From assembly GCA_013399875.1 (NCBI GenBank), contig VXAZ01008023.1, positions 1-64,000 on the forward strand: a DNA stretch of 64,000 nt, given 5' to 3'. This document shows, in pieces, positions 34,641 through 48,900 of this stretch. Below the pieces are notes generated by a model. That model was given only the letters and a program-made list of their open reading frames with translations. It had not been told where the DNA came from and searched no databases. The stretch is from Gymnorhina tibicen. Its lineage: Eukaryota > Chordata > Aves > Passeriformes > Artamidae. How positions within the stretch are numbered: the first letter of the stretch is position 1; each line of letters starts with the position of its first letter. Position numbers and translations under genes: made by a program.

Positions 34641-37600
34641 CCAGTTCACCACCCATTCCTCAGAGATCTGCAACTAACTGACTTGCTGAGAGGTGAGATA
34701 TTTCTTTTCACAGCACTTGAAGTGTTTTTCTTCCATGAATCTAATTGCTTTATGAACATGCATAAAATTTTGAAATCTACGACACCCTCTGGAAGTGTTC
34801 TGCCGTTTTTTGCTTTGGAGGCTTGCTTAATTTCCATTTTTATCTTAACCATACTAACCTTATTTTATTAAATGGAAGCCTGATGTTTTTATTACTTTCT
34901 GACTAGTGAGTTGTGGTGGGTAATTTAAGGAAGGTAAAGAAGTTACTGGGGGATTTAACAGGCAAGTAAGTATTAAAAAAGGTGTAAACACCCATGATGC
35001 ATAAAAATCTTGTGTAGTAATAAGAAAAAAAATGAAGAGAAGAAAATGAGGAGAACTTTGTTTAGCTTGTGAAGAAAAATGCTGTCCAACAGTGCAATGT
35101 ATTCCTATCCGAAATATCTAGTAAGAGATTGGTTGTGTCTCAAAATGGACTGAACTGGAACCCTTAGGAAAGACTGGATAAGGACACTTCTGCATTGGCA
35201 CTAAATAGCTACTAGATGTTTTGTCTCTCTGCCTTGAGTTCCTTTATATTCTTCCATACATGGGGACCAAACTGCACATCTCATGTTTGTTTTCCTGCTC
35301 TTTGTCCTTTGGCATCTGATCTAGTTTGGGTTTTTCCATCAGTTTCAGATTAGGGTTATAAATGGATCATACAATGTTTTTTATCTAATCATCATTATAT
35401 ATTAGAGCAGGAAGTTTTAAATCCATTTATTGCTTGTCCATTTAATCTCCCTATATCTAATAAAGATACAGCTAGTTTAGGAAATCGTAGCAGAGCGATT
35501 CTCTGGTCAATATCTGCAGAGCATTAGCTCAACTGGCTCCAGGTGCCTCTCATCACAGTCAGGCAATTGTCCTTCCTTGTGTTCCCTGGTCCTTCTAGCA
35601 CCTGGACACAAACAAGACAGTGGTATGGAAGCAACTTTTGCAGGGCTTTCTGTGCTGTAGGATTTTGCATCTCCTCCAAGCTCTCTAAGGACACACAAAA
35701 AAATGTAGGAGGAAATAGGCTTTGCATCTGTGTGGATTTACCGCTTATTAAAACACCAGCATTTCTGGACATCAGATGCCCAGACTGGAAATCTAAATAA
35801 GTTGGTAAAAATAAACAGGGCAGACAGAACTCAGTGCATTAGGTCTAATCCCTATGATAGCGTGGCGTGGCCTCATTTCACACTGGGAACTGGCAGAGGT
35901 AGCAGATAAGGAGACAGTGGTGACAGATGCCAGTTGGCACCAGATGAGGAAGCCTGAGTTTATAGCCCACACCACGACTTAATAATGGCCACAAAAGAGG
36001 ACACACAGACCAAACTGTATGCACTGGTGAAAAAGCCAGTCCCGACAGATGAAAGCTGGGGTTTTGTGTGCTCCAGTGTAGTGACTGTGCTGAACAGAAT
36101 ACATGTGCTGCTGTGGAGGCAATTGCCAAAAACCTTTTCGAGATTCCTTTAAATTTTCCCTTCCTAAAAAAAATCACATAAAATAGAGCTGAAAAAAAAT
36201 ATTAAGTTTCTGACTCACTGTGGCTCATGACTGCAACTTTTCAGTCCATTATAGCAAAGAATGGTAACTGAAGAGAAAACTGTGTTGGGATTCATCAGCT
36301 ACAGACTGTCTTTTTTTAAATTACTGAACCTCTACTTACATAACTTTATACTTGCTTTAAGAAGTGGTGTGCTTACCAATAGCTGACTAGGAGAGATTAA
36401 ATGTCAAAATACATCTGTTCTGTTTTTTCAGAGTAAACAAGGAAATTTTCAAAGTTTTCATTCCTTAACTTGGGGAGACTGAGATGCCCTATGGGGCAGA
36501 TTCCTTCACTACTGCTGCTGTGTGAGGCTGTGCCTCTCAGCTGCATCACAGTGTAATGTGGGCAGAAGTCTAGTATGGAGTTTACTTGGAAATAAATACT
36601 TGGAAGTGAGATGTGGGACACAGGGTGTGGAACTAACTGTGACAAGCTATTACTAAAAGCAACACAGTGGGGAATTTTCATAGATATAAAAGCATATATC
36701 TAAATGATTTGGGGTGAAATGTTGAGTAAATTGTTTCATCTTCTTACGATGGTTCAAAATGAGGATAATTATACTTACCTTATTGAATAAACTAATTAGA
36801 GATCTAAACATAGAAGCAGAGTATGTTCCTAATGTGATTATCCTCAGCTCAAGGAAGAAAGCATATGAGAGAGTTAACTGGAAACAGAAACAAAAGGAAT
36901 GTCAGCCCTCCATCTGGTGCCAAAGTGGCAGAAATGCCTCTGTGGCATTTAGATAAGAACTGCCATGAGGAGTTCATCAGGCACCTTCACAGCTCTCTTC
37001 CTCCTTCACCAGCATTGACTCATATACCAGTGGTTGTTCAGGTGCCAGTAAACTAAACAGAAATGGCATCTTCTTCATTTGACCACGTGCTAACTCCAGG
37101 ATCAGTCAAACAACTTCATTGTTTCATCTTCCGATCTTCGATGGGCAGCATGTGCTCCTGTGAAGACAGTCTGTCACTGACATCAGATATAAGATGGGAG
37201 GGGGATATTTGATATATTTGTTAAGTCCAAGGAGGATGTGGGAAGAAAGCAGAAGATGAAGTCAATGGTTTTTTTTTAGTAGCCTTCAAAATACAATACA
37301 ATGTTGATACAGTGAGGAGTCTGTGCTAAGTGTATGTTGGTACCTAACTATTGTCTACACTTGACACTGATCAGGCATCTGATCCACATCCAACAGGGAC
37401 AGTCAGTGCCCTTCAGGTACTGAAGACTGAACATAACCCAGGAAGACCTCATAGTAGATCTCAAATAGAAAAGCAGGGATCAAAAGAAAGCCAAACCTTT
37501 TTGCAACACAGTACCCTCCATGTTACTCTTGGTTTCATTGCTCCAGATAGAAAGAGGTTTAAACAAAGCCTTTATTATTTCTCCATATAGAATGCAGCAT

Positions 37601-40447
37601 GCTAACCTCAAAAGCTTGAGAAAGGAGAGTAACTCCTGGTTTGTCTTTGACTGGCCTAATCTTCTCATTCCTTTTGTGACACATTACATTTAGATATGAA
37701 ATACTGGAAGATAAAGTTTTTACAGTACAGCTGTGCTGGTAGCCCCTGTCAGTAAAATGGTTGCGACAAGTACCTAGGTTTTTGTTAGCATGGCAGAATT
37801 TCAGTTCTCCTCACTGTTTTAGTGAAATAAAGGATTTGGGCATTTCTATATTATGTAACTGGCTCTAGAACCAAGTCTTTAGTCAATAAAAATTCATCTG
37901 TTGCAAACCATATTGTAAGCTGGCAAAGTTCTGACAGTTATACAAGGCTTGGCTCAAGTAAACTGGGCTTTATCCCACTAGCTCTTAGCTGCTAATACTA
38001 TTTCTTTGCACTGTCTTTTCAGCTGTCTTCAGAAAAGCAGGCAAACCTAATGAGAGGAGATTGTCTCCATCTCTTCTCACCCCTCTAAAGAACACCTTGA
38101 GGTTGGTTGCCTAATCATTCTTGCTTTTTGTCAGAACACCTGGAAAAGTATCTTAACATTAAACCATTGTTTTAATCTTTTATTTTGGTTCCAGGGTAAA
38201 AGTCATCCTGCAATGGGTTATAAAAAATAAATACAGTATTCTGGGCAGATTTTTCTGAGTGGTGATAAATATCCTTAGACTGCTAAATTCAAGACTGACC
38301 TATTTTCTTTTCTGCTTTCTAAAATTCCATGGTTCCTTCTTTTTTTTATAGCAAGGTGGACAGAAAACTTGTTTTCAGAGGTTTCTTGGTAGCCGAAATT
38401 CCTTGCTTTTTATTTTATGCTTTATTAAAGGTATACAATAATCCCTCTACAATGGCCTGCCTGTCAGGTTCAATTGCTTAATTAAGGTATTGTGGTGAAG
38501 TCATCAGAACTGTAACAGTTTATATCAATTATCCATAGCCAGCTCACCACCAGTAATAAAATGTTAGTATCTTATTTTGAAGTCTGGATGCTACCTTTCT
38601 GCTAGGGGGCAGAAATAATAACCTGAGCATATAACTGAAAATGTTGGCTCCCTTTTATGGCCCAGAGTCAGTCTCCCCTCAGTGTCTATGTATGTATGTC
38701 TTTTCTTAACTACAACAGTAAACTGATCAAAAATAAACCAAGAAATAGGAAACTGTTCAGCAATGAACTTCATAATGTGTATAACTGAATGTTGGTGAAT
38801 TACAAAGAGTGCACCCGTATGATTGCCAAACTAGGCGTGACTTGAAAGGGATATGGATATCCATGCAAATCATAACACTTGCTAAATATTGTTCCAATCT
38901 TGCTTATGGCTATATGGCTTTTTCTCTGGGACTGAAGCTAAGTTTGAAATGAGCAAAGAAAGACTGAAAAAGGTTCACATAAAAATTCTTGGTCGGCTCA
39001 TTATTAATTAGATATTATAACAGGAATGATGCAGGTCATGTGCTCTTAAGAGCTCAAGGAAAAAAAACCTGAGCATTGAAACTAATAGTTCCATTCACCT
39101 GTGGGAGAGGTGTCCAAATCCAGAAAAAACCCCTGGAGTTAATGTCTTCCATGATGGTCACATCTGATTCTCTGCCCACTGCAGTCATAGCACAGGGTAT
39201 TCTCTTAACATGTTGGAACTGTTGTTTGGTAGAGAGTGGGGCTTTGGGATCAGAAAGAGAATATTCAGCATTTGGACTTTACGTATATTTAAGGTCCGTA
39301 TTAAAATCAAAATGAGTAACAGTCTGTACAGGTAGCCATTGTCAATAATGAATCAGCTCTAACAAAATCGTTAGCTGACATACAATGTTTTGCTCGGCTT
39401 TTTGTGTCTCTTGTTTTACCCCAAGCTTCTTGTGCTTGCCATAAGGACTTTTATTGCTATAATATTTAGTTGATATAAATTACAGCCTCTTTGAATTAAA
39501 AGGGTATGAGTACCAAGTATAAAAAAGTATTTCCTGAATGTTCTGTGAAAGCATAAACCAGCTGTCCATATTATACAATCAGCTGCTGGTTTTGTCTCTG
39601 TGCTGGTCTATATTCTACTTCTCTTGCTTCAGTTCATGAGTATAATTATTCAAAGAAAAAACCAAGTTGCTGGAAATGACAAGTCAATGTAGTTTTTCAA
39701 CCATGAAGTCAGTGTTCTATGGTGCACACCACTTCCAAGTCAAGAGCTGTCCACTCCTGTGAAGCACTGTAGAGGAAAAGGGGCTACATAACGGAAAAGA
39801 TATTTTTAAAAAACCTACATTTTTAAAAACTACAAAGAAAAAATACATTAGGTGTATTATCCAGACATGATTGCAGAGCTATTTTAAAAGGTAGACTACA
39901 TTTAGCAGAGGCAAACTCCATGTGTTTCAGTGGAGCTGCACAAGGGATGACTGACTGGTAGCTTCTAGGCAGGACTGGGTCTGCCTTAATAAATGGCCAG
40001 GAGAAATATCCCTCTGCATTACATGCAAATGACACTGGTGCTGGATAAAGTCTCACTATAAACAAGAAACAGTTGTAACACTGAAACCTTTTTGCAGGTT
40101 CCTTGTTCATTTCTGTCAATTTTAACATCAAGACAGCATATTTGTGCTCTAATTTAGACAACAGGTGATTCTGTACAGCCCTGTGGCACTTTATGCAGGA
40201 GGTGATACTGCAAAGACAGTATGAGTCTCTCCAGCCTTCTTGTGAGCAAAGGCTGTATATATCTATAAATGATGGATGCTGGAGGTGAATAGGAAGAACA
40301 GAGCCAGCTCTCCCTACATATTCAGAACTGAGAGAAATGCATTTTTGTCTTGTCCCTGCAAAATGGAAGCCCAGTCTGAAGGATCTTCAGGTTCAACTCA
40401 TTATAGTCAGGCACTGTCAATCACTGACCTTATCACTTAATCAGTAG
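34641..40447. other. Unannotated AT-rich DNA
   Basis: Nearly 6 kb without recognised repeats or genes. ORFs such as 35543-35800 (plus), 36397-36681 (minus) and 39823-40161 (minus, 112 codons) match nothing known and lack supporting splice or promoter signals. It contains one good CTCF-like core near 38.6 kb. Confidence 0.5.
38600..38612 (+). promoter_or_regulatory. CTCF-like core motif
   Basis: TGCTAGGGGGCAG matches the CTCF core, with a fully matching TAGGGGGCAG stretch. No repeat family is recognised around it. Occupancy and any insulator role are inference. Confidence 0.35.
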
Positions 40448-40688
40448 TCACTCAGGGGACGTCTAGGCTGAGTATTAGGTAAAGATTCTTCACCCAGAGG
40501 GTGATTGGGCACTGGAACAGGCTTCCCAGGGAAGTGGTCACAGCACCGGCCTGACAGAGTTCAAGAAGTGTTTGGACAATGCTCTCAGGCACATGGTGTG
40601 ACCTGGGCTTGTCCTGTGCAGGGCCAGGACTTGGACTCATAATCCTTGCAAGTCCCTTCCAACTCAGGATATTCTAGTGATTCTATGA
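40448..40688 (+). mobile_element. CR1 LINE 3' end
   Basis: Sense-oriented, 5'-truncated. Landmarks are ATTCTTCACCCAGAGGGTG, GGGCACTGGAACAGGC, TTCCCAGGGAAGTGG, TTGTCCTGTGCAGGGCCAGG, then CTTCCAACTCAGGATATTCTA and GTGATTCTATGA. The GTCCTGTGCAGGGCCAGGA...TTGGACTC...AACTCAGGATATTCTATG ending marks a different CR1 subfamily from the copies at 22 and 26 kb. The antisense ORF at 40452-40640 is not a gene. Confidence 0.95.
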
Positions 40689-43600
40689 ACATATTTTTAA
40701 CAAGGAACATATATTCAACATTTCTCTTCAAACGTCAGTGTAAATCTTCTTCAAGCATAAAATACTGAGTTGGCTGAATTTGAATAGAAGAAGAGCAGAG
40801 AAAATACCCATCATTATTACTCAGTTTGATGATTTAACACACTTCAGCATTTAAATTATTTAAGCAGCTATACATTAATTTTTTAATCAGTCACCCTGAA
40901 GACTGCATAAAATAGCTTCTCTTAAGCATTAGAGAGAGAAGAAAGTTTTGTTTTATTTGCACACATAGTGCAATGAAGTTTTTTAAGAAGCTTCCCATGT
41001 CTGACTAACTCAGAGAGCAGCATTAACATTCCACCACTCTATTCAATCTGCTTCACATCAGTCATCGAACTGGCTGAGAAATGGTTTGAGCTTTGGAGCT
41101 GGTACATGGCTGAAGGGAACTGGTGAAGCCTGAAAACAGCAGGGTTTGTTCAGCAACACGAGCCTGTAGTGAGGTCCTCTTGAGCTGGCTTTAATATCTC
41201 TGTGCAGCGCAAAGGCTGATGGACTGGAAATTGAGAATGCAAACCTAACTTTTGTAGACATCACTTGCTGAACAGATTGCAAAGAGGTATTCCACATTTT
41301 AATATTGACAAATAAAGTCAGAGAATGAAAAGTCTTATTTGTACAGAAGGGAACAGCAGCTTTGAGAACACTAACCTTAAAAGTGGCTGCAAAGCAGCAG
41401 TTAGAGTGAATAGCGGTTATAGTGAATAACACCCTCTTCTGTAGAAAGGCTGTGACTCAAAGTATTCAAATACCAAATATATCAATGGTGCATGAACTGG
41501 CATTATGATTGGAGGCCATGACTGGAATAATGTGCTAAATACTTCTTCCCATCACACTCCAAGTATCTCACATTATGTGTCTAAGAAATGAAAAGCACAG
41601 ATCAGTTGCACTGCTTGCAAATATTTGCCTGAACTATCCATGTACCCCAGGTTCTCCATCACTTAAAGATTACTAAACCAGCTGTCTACATCAAGAATTG
41701 CTTTCTTTATGTGCTGGACATGAACAAAATATGGGAATACAAATGCTGACTATTCAATTTGATAAAGTGCATTATACTTTCCCCTTCAAATACACAGTAG
41801 ATTTCCTCTCTACTCGCTGTATTTTTATTTTTGTAATTGAATTATGTTCACTTTTACAATAACTTTTTGTTCTTTAAGTATATTATCCACAGATGATCTG
41901 CAGATTTCTTTGGTAATGACCTCAAACAAGTAAACTAGAATCTGAAATCATAGGTACACAGCCATGTTAATAATTTACATGACATTGTTTTTATTAAGAA
42001 TAACCAAACTGATTAATACTTGAAGCACATGACAACAAAGTGCTCACAATACACAAAAGGAACTACTATAAAGTATTAATTTTAGGCTCTCAGTAATAAA
42101 AATGCATAAGGAATGCTGATGGAGAATTGCAGGGGTGTGATACAAAAGGGGAAGTTTACATCACATTAGAAAACGCATCAAAAGATTTGTCAGATTTTAT
42201 CTTGTGGATTGAAGTTTTAGGAAAAAAGTCAGTGGTTCATGGAACATAATGAAATCAATCAGTTAGTACATATTATAGTTCTCATAATGGATGATGACTC
42301 TGCTCATACAACATAAAGCCTTTGTCACAAATGTGAGTTGTCTATACAGGACAGGGATTTGTGCTCGTTACTGCCTTCCAGCCACTGGATTTCACTGTTA
42401 AGCCCATTGTCATTACTGGTGCAAGGAGCTGAGACTCATCTGAAATCTGCTTACTTCTACCAGCCCTCTGCCATGGATCCTTCCCAGGGGAGCGTATCCA
42501 CCTTTCCCTGTCAGCACTGGCTCCCATTCCATGTCAGTAGGTGATTTCTAGGCATTGCATTCATCAGACTCTCTCTCCAAGCCTCTAACTTCTATTTCAA
42601 ATCTCTGGCTGTAGAGGCCTCAAGATGATAGAGTCAAGCAATACTGCCCAAAGTTAACTTGAAGGTTACTATATGGAACCACTAAGAAATGCCCATAGAA
42701 TTTGAAATATTGATGTGAATTCTGTAAAATGATAAGGAAATAACTTTGTTCTCATGGAATGTGAAAGGAACAAATGGCACCAAAGTACTTATGTTACTTA
42801 ACTCGTCAGTTTTAGTGGACTTTTCTGTGTCACTGGAAGATAAAGCTAATTTTGAAAATGAAATGGCAAAGGTTAACATAAAAGGTTGAATTGTCAGTAT
42901 TAAATAGCATTTACCTTCTGTATCTATTGTTATATGGCTATCCCCAGGGCATCTGTGATGATTCAAACATACAACACCTAAACAAGCAGCTATGTTTTTA
43001 TAATTGTACCAGAAACAAGAGCTAGTGTTAATATATACTTCTAAAAGGGTTTCTACACAAACAAGAGATTTCCTTATTTAGAGAAAGGTAGAAGCTTTAT
43101 TTATGTAGATGAATAGTTGCATTGAATTTGGGAAGATTATTTACCTGCATTTAACTAACCCCTAATCCTCAGCCACATGGTGCTGAGTGTGAATGGGGAT
43201 CCTGCTGACCAAGGTGCAGCACAGTCTTGCAGTATTGACAGCCAAGTTACAATATTAATCGCATTTATGTAACATCTCTTGTCTAAGTACCTCCAAGGAC
43301 TTTACAAATGTGAACTAACAAGAAGCCTGCCCATGCTCTTTTTGAAGTCAGTGGCAGCTTTCCAGTTGTCCTCAAAGGGAGCAGCACAGGCTCTGAGCCT
43401 CATAATAAAGTAAAAGTAGGTTAAGGATCTCTGTGTTCACTGGAGAAGAGAGGGATAGTGGAGCGGAGGAACAGAACCCAAAGGGCTTTTCTCTAACTGT
43501 AGGGCTGCTTTCTCTGAAAGAAACTGTAAAATAATTTATTGGTGAGACCACAAAATGAACCATAAAGAGGGAGCTGCTCATAAAGGCTTAAGCTATTGTT

Positions 43601-45883
43601 GCTTTAGAATGTGACCTTTTTCTTATTCCAGTAACAGCAACCGGAGACAAAGCTGGGCTTCCAGGGATATCCCTCTACAATTGCTGCAATGGCCCTGCAA
43701 AGAGCTGCTCCTTGGAAAGGCTTTTTTTTTCCTCCCTGAGGCATTCTCTACAGAGGTATACACTATTTCTAGAAGTCTAGTCGCTTTGCTACTACATTTT
43801 CTGTGCCCATGACTGACCTGTTTGCACACCAATGCTCTTGATTTCTTGAGCCACAGTAATTTTACAAAGAATGAAGTCAGTATCTGCCCTTGCACGCTTA
43901 AGCACTTTCCTGGTAACTGTCCTGAGCACTGATTCCCATTTCAGCCAAGTGCTCTGGCATCATCTTCATTCAGATTCTCACAGGCAGCCAGTGGGGCCTC
44001 TTTTGTATCATATGCAGAGGTCCTCATGGAGGCACGAGGGTCATGGCTCTGCCAGAAGCTGCAGGCTTAACCATCCCTTTTGAAAAGATAAATAGCATTT
44101 AGTGAAATGGCACCATTTCAGCAGTAACTGGAATACAGTCATAAAGAGGATGTTATCAGAGACAATAAATGAAAGGGGAGGATTTCACAGCCTAATTCAA
44201 TGTTGTTTCAAAACAAAAAAGCTCCAACAATGCATCCAAAGGGAAGGAACCAGAAAATAGCCTGTAGTAATTTTCTTCTAGTCTGCCTACATTTTAGAAG
44301 GCTGAATTAATTTTTTTGTGAACAATGCTGCCAGGGAGCCTACAGCCTATTTCCAGGCAGCTCTCTATGAAACACCCATGAGACACAGAAGATGGCACTG
44401 GAAGTTCCTGTGATGCCATGTGTGTTATGCTGTCCATGTGGCTCAGCGAGGAGAACTGCTTAGCAGGTTCCACCAATATAAACTAGATTATTTGGACCTT
44501 ACAGAAGACATCTTCACAGAAATTGTCCCTGCTTAGAAGTGTGCAGAGGGAAGAAAAGCTTGTAACTATTAAGCATCATGTTACGATTCATCCACACAAG
44601 GAGATTTAAATGGGCACTTTTAGTGGGTACAGACAGGACCATCTTCCTGCCTTACCAGTCACATCATTCTTTTCCTTTTAATATATTCTAAATGGCATCA
44701 GCTCTAGAGATGTGAAAGTTACTTATCTCTGCAACACGATCCCCCCGCCCCAATTTCTGGCCAAATTTGCTGCCTGCCTCCCAGTTTGCAGTCTGCTCAC
44801 CATCCATCTTCATTGACTTTTCCCCCACACCACTGTGAGATTAGAACACCATGGGAAATTAAAGTCAGTGCATATAAATCATGTTTATTGTTGCCTCAGA
44901 TACAGAAAGATAACAAGAATCAATAAAAAAGGAATGATGACTCACAGTTTTATTAGTATATTCAGTTTTTCTTGAGCTGAGTCTTCATAAAGAAAATGGT
45001 TTAATTGGGCCACTGAGATCTTGATGAATTCATATATTCCTAGGTATTTATCTTCTGAAACCTCAGTTTCTGCTTTTCCATAGCACTTAAAATCATGAGG
45101 GAAAGAACTTTACTACTCTCTGAGAACCCGACAAAGTTCTGAAAGCTAGAGAGGTTTGTGAAGGCAGAATTCGTAGTAGAAAATCTTAAAGCCAATCTGA
45201 ATTGCATGAGGCATGCATTGGACTTTATGCTTAGAACTCACCTGTCTCACGGGATGGAGTCAGGCACTGGCTGGTGACAGGTTGTGATTTATGTCAGGTA
45301 GCACTGGAAACTCATGGCCTGATTTGCAATCACATTTTACATCTAGTTTTTAGCTGTACTTAGAAAGCGAAATTAGTAAGTTATTCTAAATGCAGAAGCA
45401 ACATTTTCTTCTTAAGTGTAGGAGAGCTCAGTAGATTTCTCTGGCTGTCTGACAGTGGTTTGAAAATGACTTAAAGTGGATTGAAGAGCTGAAATGACTC
45501 CAAATGTACAGCATTTATTTAATGCCAGCAAAGGAAGCGTACAGCTTTGTTAACTTGATCTCTGTTCTTTCTGCTAAGGATCCATGAACATTGCCAATGG
45601 AAAAGAAAAAAATCTTGTAATGCCAGGCAGCACAAGTGAATTCTGGGCTGTCAATCCAATCCAGCATGCTGAGTGGCTAATTCAAAATAATGCAGAAATG
45701 TATAAACGGAATAGTTAAAGAAAATCTTTAAAACACACATAGAAAAATAATAGCAAATGCAGTTCTCTGTAGTTAAATTGTTGTACTTACAGCAAATGAC
45801 TTGTACTGATTACTTTAGGGCACTGGAAAGAACTGAAAGAAACAACACCCAGATGACTTAAAATACTGGAAACAGCAACAATG
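40689..45883. other. Unannotated AT-rich DNA
   Basis: No gene is recognised. The minus ORF 41058-41432 (124 codons) is the longest here and resembles nothing known. Around 43270-43370, CATTTATGTAACATC...GGACTTTACAAATG and TGAAGTCAGTGGCAGC recall very old amniote repeat fragments, too diverged to call. Confidence 0.45.
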
Positions 45884-45926
45884 CCTGTAAGGGCAACTGC
45901 AACAGCCACTGCCCTGTAAGGGCAGT
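45884..45926. repeat. Small direct/inverted repeat cluster
   Basis: CCTGTAAGGGCA occurs twice, at 45884-45895 and 45913-45924, 29 bp apart. The second copy also forms a perfect 7 bp hairpin (ACTGCCC, loop TGTAA, GGGCAGT; 45908-45926). Probably a local duplication; no known element has this structure to my knowledge. Confidence 0.6.
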
Positions 45927-48900
45927 TCCCACTGCAGGGCCAGCCGTGGGAATGAGACTTCAAAGTAAATTTTGAGTTAAAGAAGCAGATGAAAGGAAGT
46001 GAGCTCTTCAAATTAAAGTACACAGTAGGTATCAAGGTACCCAAGTCGATTTTTACGACAGTAGAATAAACTACTGAGTTCCTGAAAAAACTTTCCAGTG
46101 GGTGTTACAAGGACAAATAATGTAACAGAGCTTATAAACTGATTTGATTAATTTATAGAAGGAAATATGTGACGTGGTTGTCAAATAAAGCCAGAGACTG
46201 GCTATGCAGAGGTGACACTACTCTAATCTTATACTTTCTTCTTCAAATTTCCCATCTCAAAGCAGATGCAGTTCTTACATGAAGAGATGTTGAGCCCAGC
46301 CTTCTCAATGACATAATCAGTGTAACTTGGCCCTTTCTGGAATCTGACAACCATAAAAAAGAAATAAAATGAGGAAATAAAAAGCTTTCTGCCTTTTGTT
46401 TACAGTGTCCCACCCAATCAAACCCTTCCTGCCTGTACAGTCCTTGCCCCTTGTCCTACACAGCCACTCCCCAGTTCCTTTAACTGGAATTTGGTTACAT
46501 AGTGAGTCAACAGACTTAGTAAATCAGCATAAAAAGTTACACACTTTTATTACACACAAACCAGATTTGTTGCATGTTGAGTGCCTAAATTTATGGTTAC
46601 TTACATTATCTTGGCACGGTCATTCTAACTCCATCAATATTTGTAAAGTACTATGCACTTGCTGTATAATAAGAACTGTACACCTACAATTAGTAGTAAT
46701 TACTACTGTTTATCTTTAAACAAAAATTAGCATTTAAATCTGAATTCCTGAGTAATCCTGTGTTCAATCTAGAGTTCTGCTTCAGAGAAAGCATGGAAAG
46801 AAGAGAAAAAATAATACCAAGGACATTCATTTTATGGTAGAGTCAAAAGTTCGTAATTAGATCATATGTTAAATTAAGAAATCTCAAGCTTATCGTTGGT
46901 GGGAAACAAGGATGTAGTCACATAATGAAAATGTGTGCTGGATGAATCAGGATGATGCAACTACGTGGTTCCCCCCTGCTAGTTGCCTTCTCAGCCATTC
47001 CTTGGGAAGGACTCAGATTGCTCCACAAACTCAGGAGAGTGCCTGCCTTCCTGGGATGATGCAACAGCTATACAAATGAAGAAATGTGTGTCCAATTTTG
47101 CTGTGTTTAAAATCTTGCTTATGGGCAAAGAAAAGCATTCCTTATGAGGAAAGGTGAGAATTTATTGTTGGTATGATCCAGTCCTTGAGCACACCTCAGG
47201 AACTGATGCCCAGCTGGGTTGGGTGTGAGCGCCTGCCTCTGCCCCGAGCACCTGGGAAGCACTTCTGTGCTCCTATATTCGCTCTGTGGTGTAAGGGCAG
47301 CCTGACTCAGGGTGCTCAGATTTCACTCCTACAGCTGCTTCAGCTGCTGGCCCCACTTCATCCTGCTCCTTTGCACCATGGCTGCAGCAGAACCACAAGC
47401 TGCTGGGAGTTGAGCCAGTATGTCTTTCACTCACCATCCCCAATCTCCTGCTCTTCGGACAAACTTTCCCATTCTGCTGCTTTACTGAGGCAGTGTTGTA
47501 CAACTCTGTGTTTGGCCTACAGCCTCTCGTCACCGGGGGCTGCTCCAGGCTGTCAGCCCAAGTCATGCACGTTCCTGACATGCAGTCAGCAGTAGGAAGG
47601 GTACAGTCAAATCCTGGTCAGATCCCAGCAGGGCCACACAGGCCCCATGACTTCTGCTGATATATTAAGCACATTGCAGCAGTGCCATTTTGAGGGAGGG
47701 TGCACATAGCAATTTGAGGGGGACATCCGGCATATGTCTCTAACCTCCTGAAAGGCAATGAATCTGAGTAGTGCCTGGACATGCCCTGACCTCAAGTCTT
47801 TGCTAAGTAGAGCCCATTAAAGTGCTTACACTGCCTTCAGTACTGAACTTTCCGAAATCTGTTTTTTTTTCAGAAGTCACTTTTTCAAAAGGACAGAAAA
47901 ATGAGAGGAGAGTAGAAAGGCATTCCAGGAAGTGTTACTACAACACAAACATGATCATTTATCCTAATGGCTGGTCTGGAACAACTTCCTTAACAAACAG
48001 TTCTCCCACGTGCTGGAAGAGTTATTGGGGGACTGGATGCATTGGAAGAAAACCTTCCATGCTCTGAAGGACATTGTCAAAATATCAAGCACTGACTTTG
48101 CTATTGTTTGAGGAATGTTTCTGTAAACAGGGAGGAGATTTCTGGACAGACAGTTACAATCTAGAGTTAGAAATGGAAGAAACCAAGTAAGAGGTTTATG
48201 GCTGCTGCTTGCATGGATGACTGCTGATAGGAGGCGGTTTTATATAAATAAACTGAACAATTGTGTCATTTTGAATTTGCACAGTGTTGGGTTTTTTAAA
48301 TTATGTACTAAAGCACATCTCAGCAATTGCCACAAAAGGTTAATATATTTTAAAATATGCAATTATGTGTATAAATATTAAAATCACAAGAAGTCTGGTT
48401 TTGTCATGGTTGCAGCACCTGCAGACGAGTACAGTCAGGTCACATGGGAAATAGCTTTCAGAAGCAGCTGACAGCTTGTGCTGCATTACTTGGTTTGAAT
48501 GCTGTTTCCAGCCAGGTATGGGATAGTGATCTACAAAGGAAATCATCTCATCCCGTTTTTTCCCCTAAAAGAAACTGCCTTGTATACTTGGCTGTGGGAT
48601 TCAGTTTTGAATTCCACCTGTTGGTTTAGCTGTGTTTCAAACTAGACCTCCCCTGATGAGGGAGGATTTGGGATTTTTGCTAGGAATCCTAAGTACTAAT
48701 GAGGCATCTAGTGCTCTCTGCTTTCAGATGGTCTATTAAGTCTTATCAGGGAAGTTAAGATTAGAGTAAGGAGTACAGCAGAGAGTCTGGAGAGTTCTGA
48801 ATGTTCTTAAAATGTTCGCCAAATGTCCGCAGAATCAAGATAACACGGCCTTTTTAAAGGTAAATTACCCAATAAGGACTTAAAATGAAAGATATTTTCA

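Noticed and set aside
40385..40400. tRNA T-arm-like GGTTCAACTC
   Set aside because: No matching acceptor, D or anticodon arms around it; no tRNA fold can be drawn.
41058..41432. 124-codon minus ORF
   Set aside because: No similarity recognised and no splice or promoter signals.
43270..43370. Possible ancient amniote repeat (CATTTATGTAACATC...CTTTACAAATG)
   Set aside because: The resemblance is short and degenerate, and I could not assign a family with confidence.
47173..47595. 140-codon plus ORF in a GC-richer patch
   Set aside because: Opposite strand is also open, no domain, no splice or promoter context.
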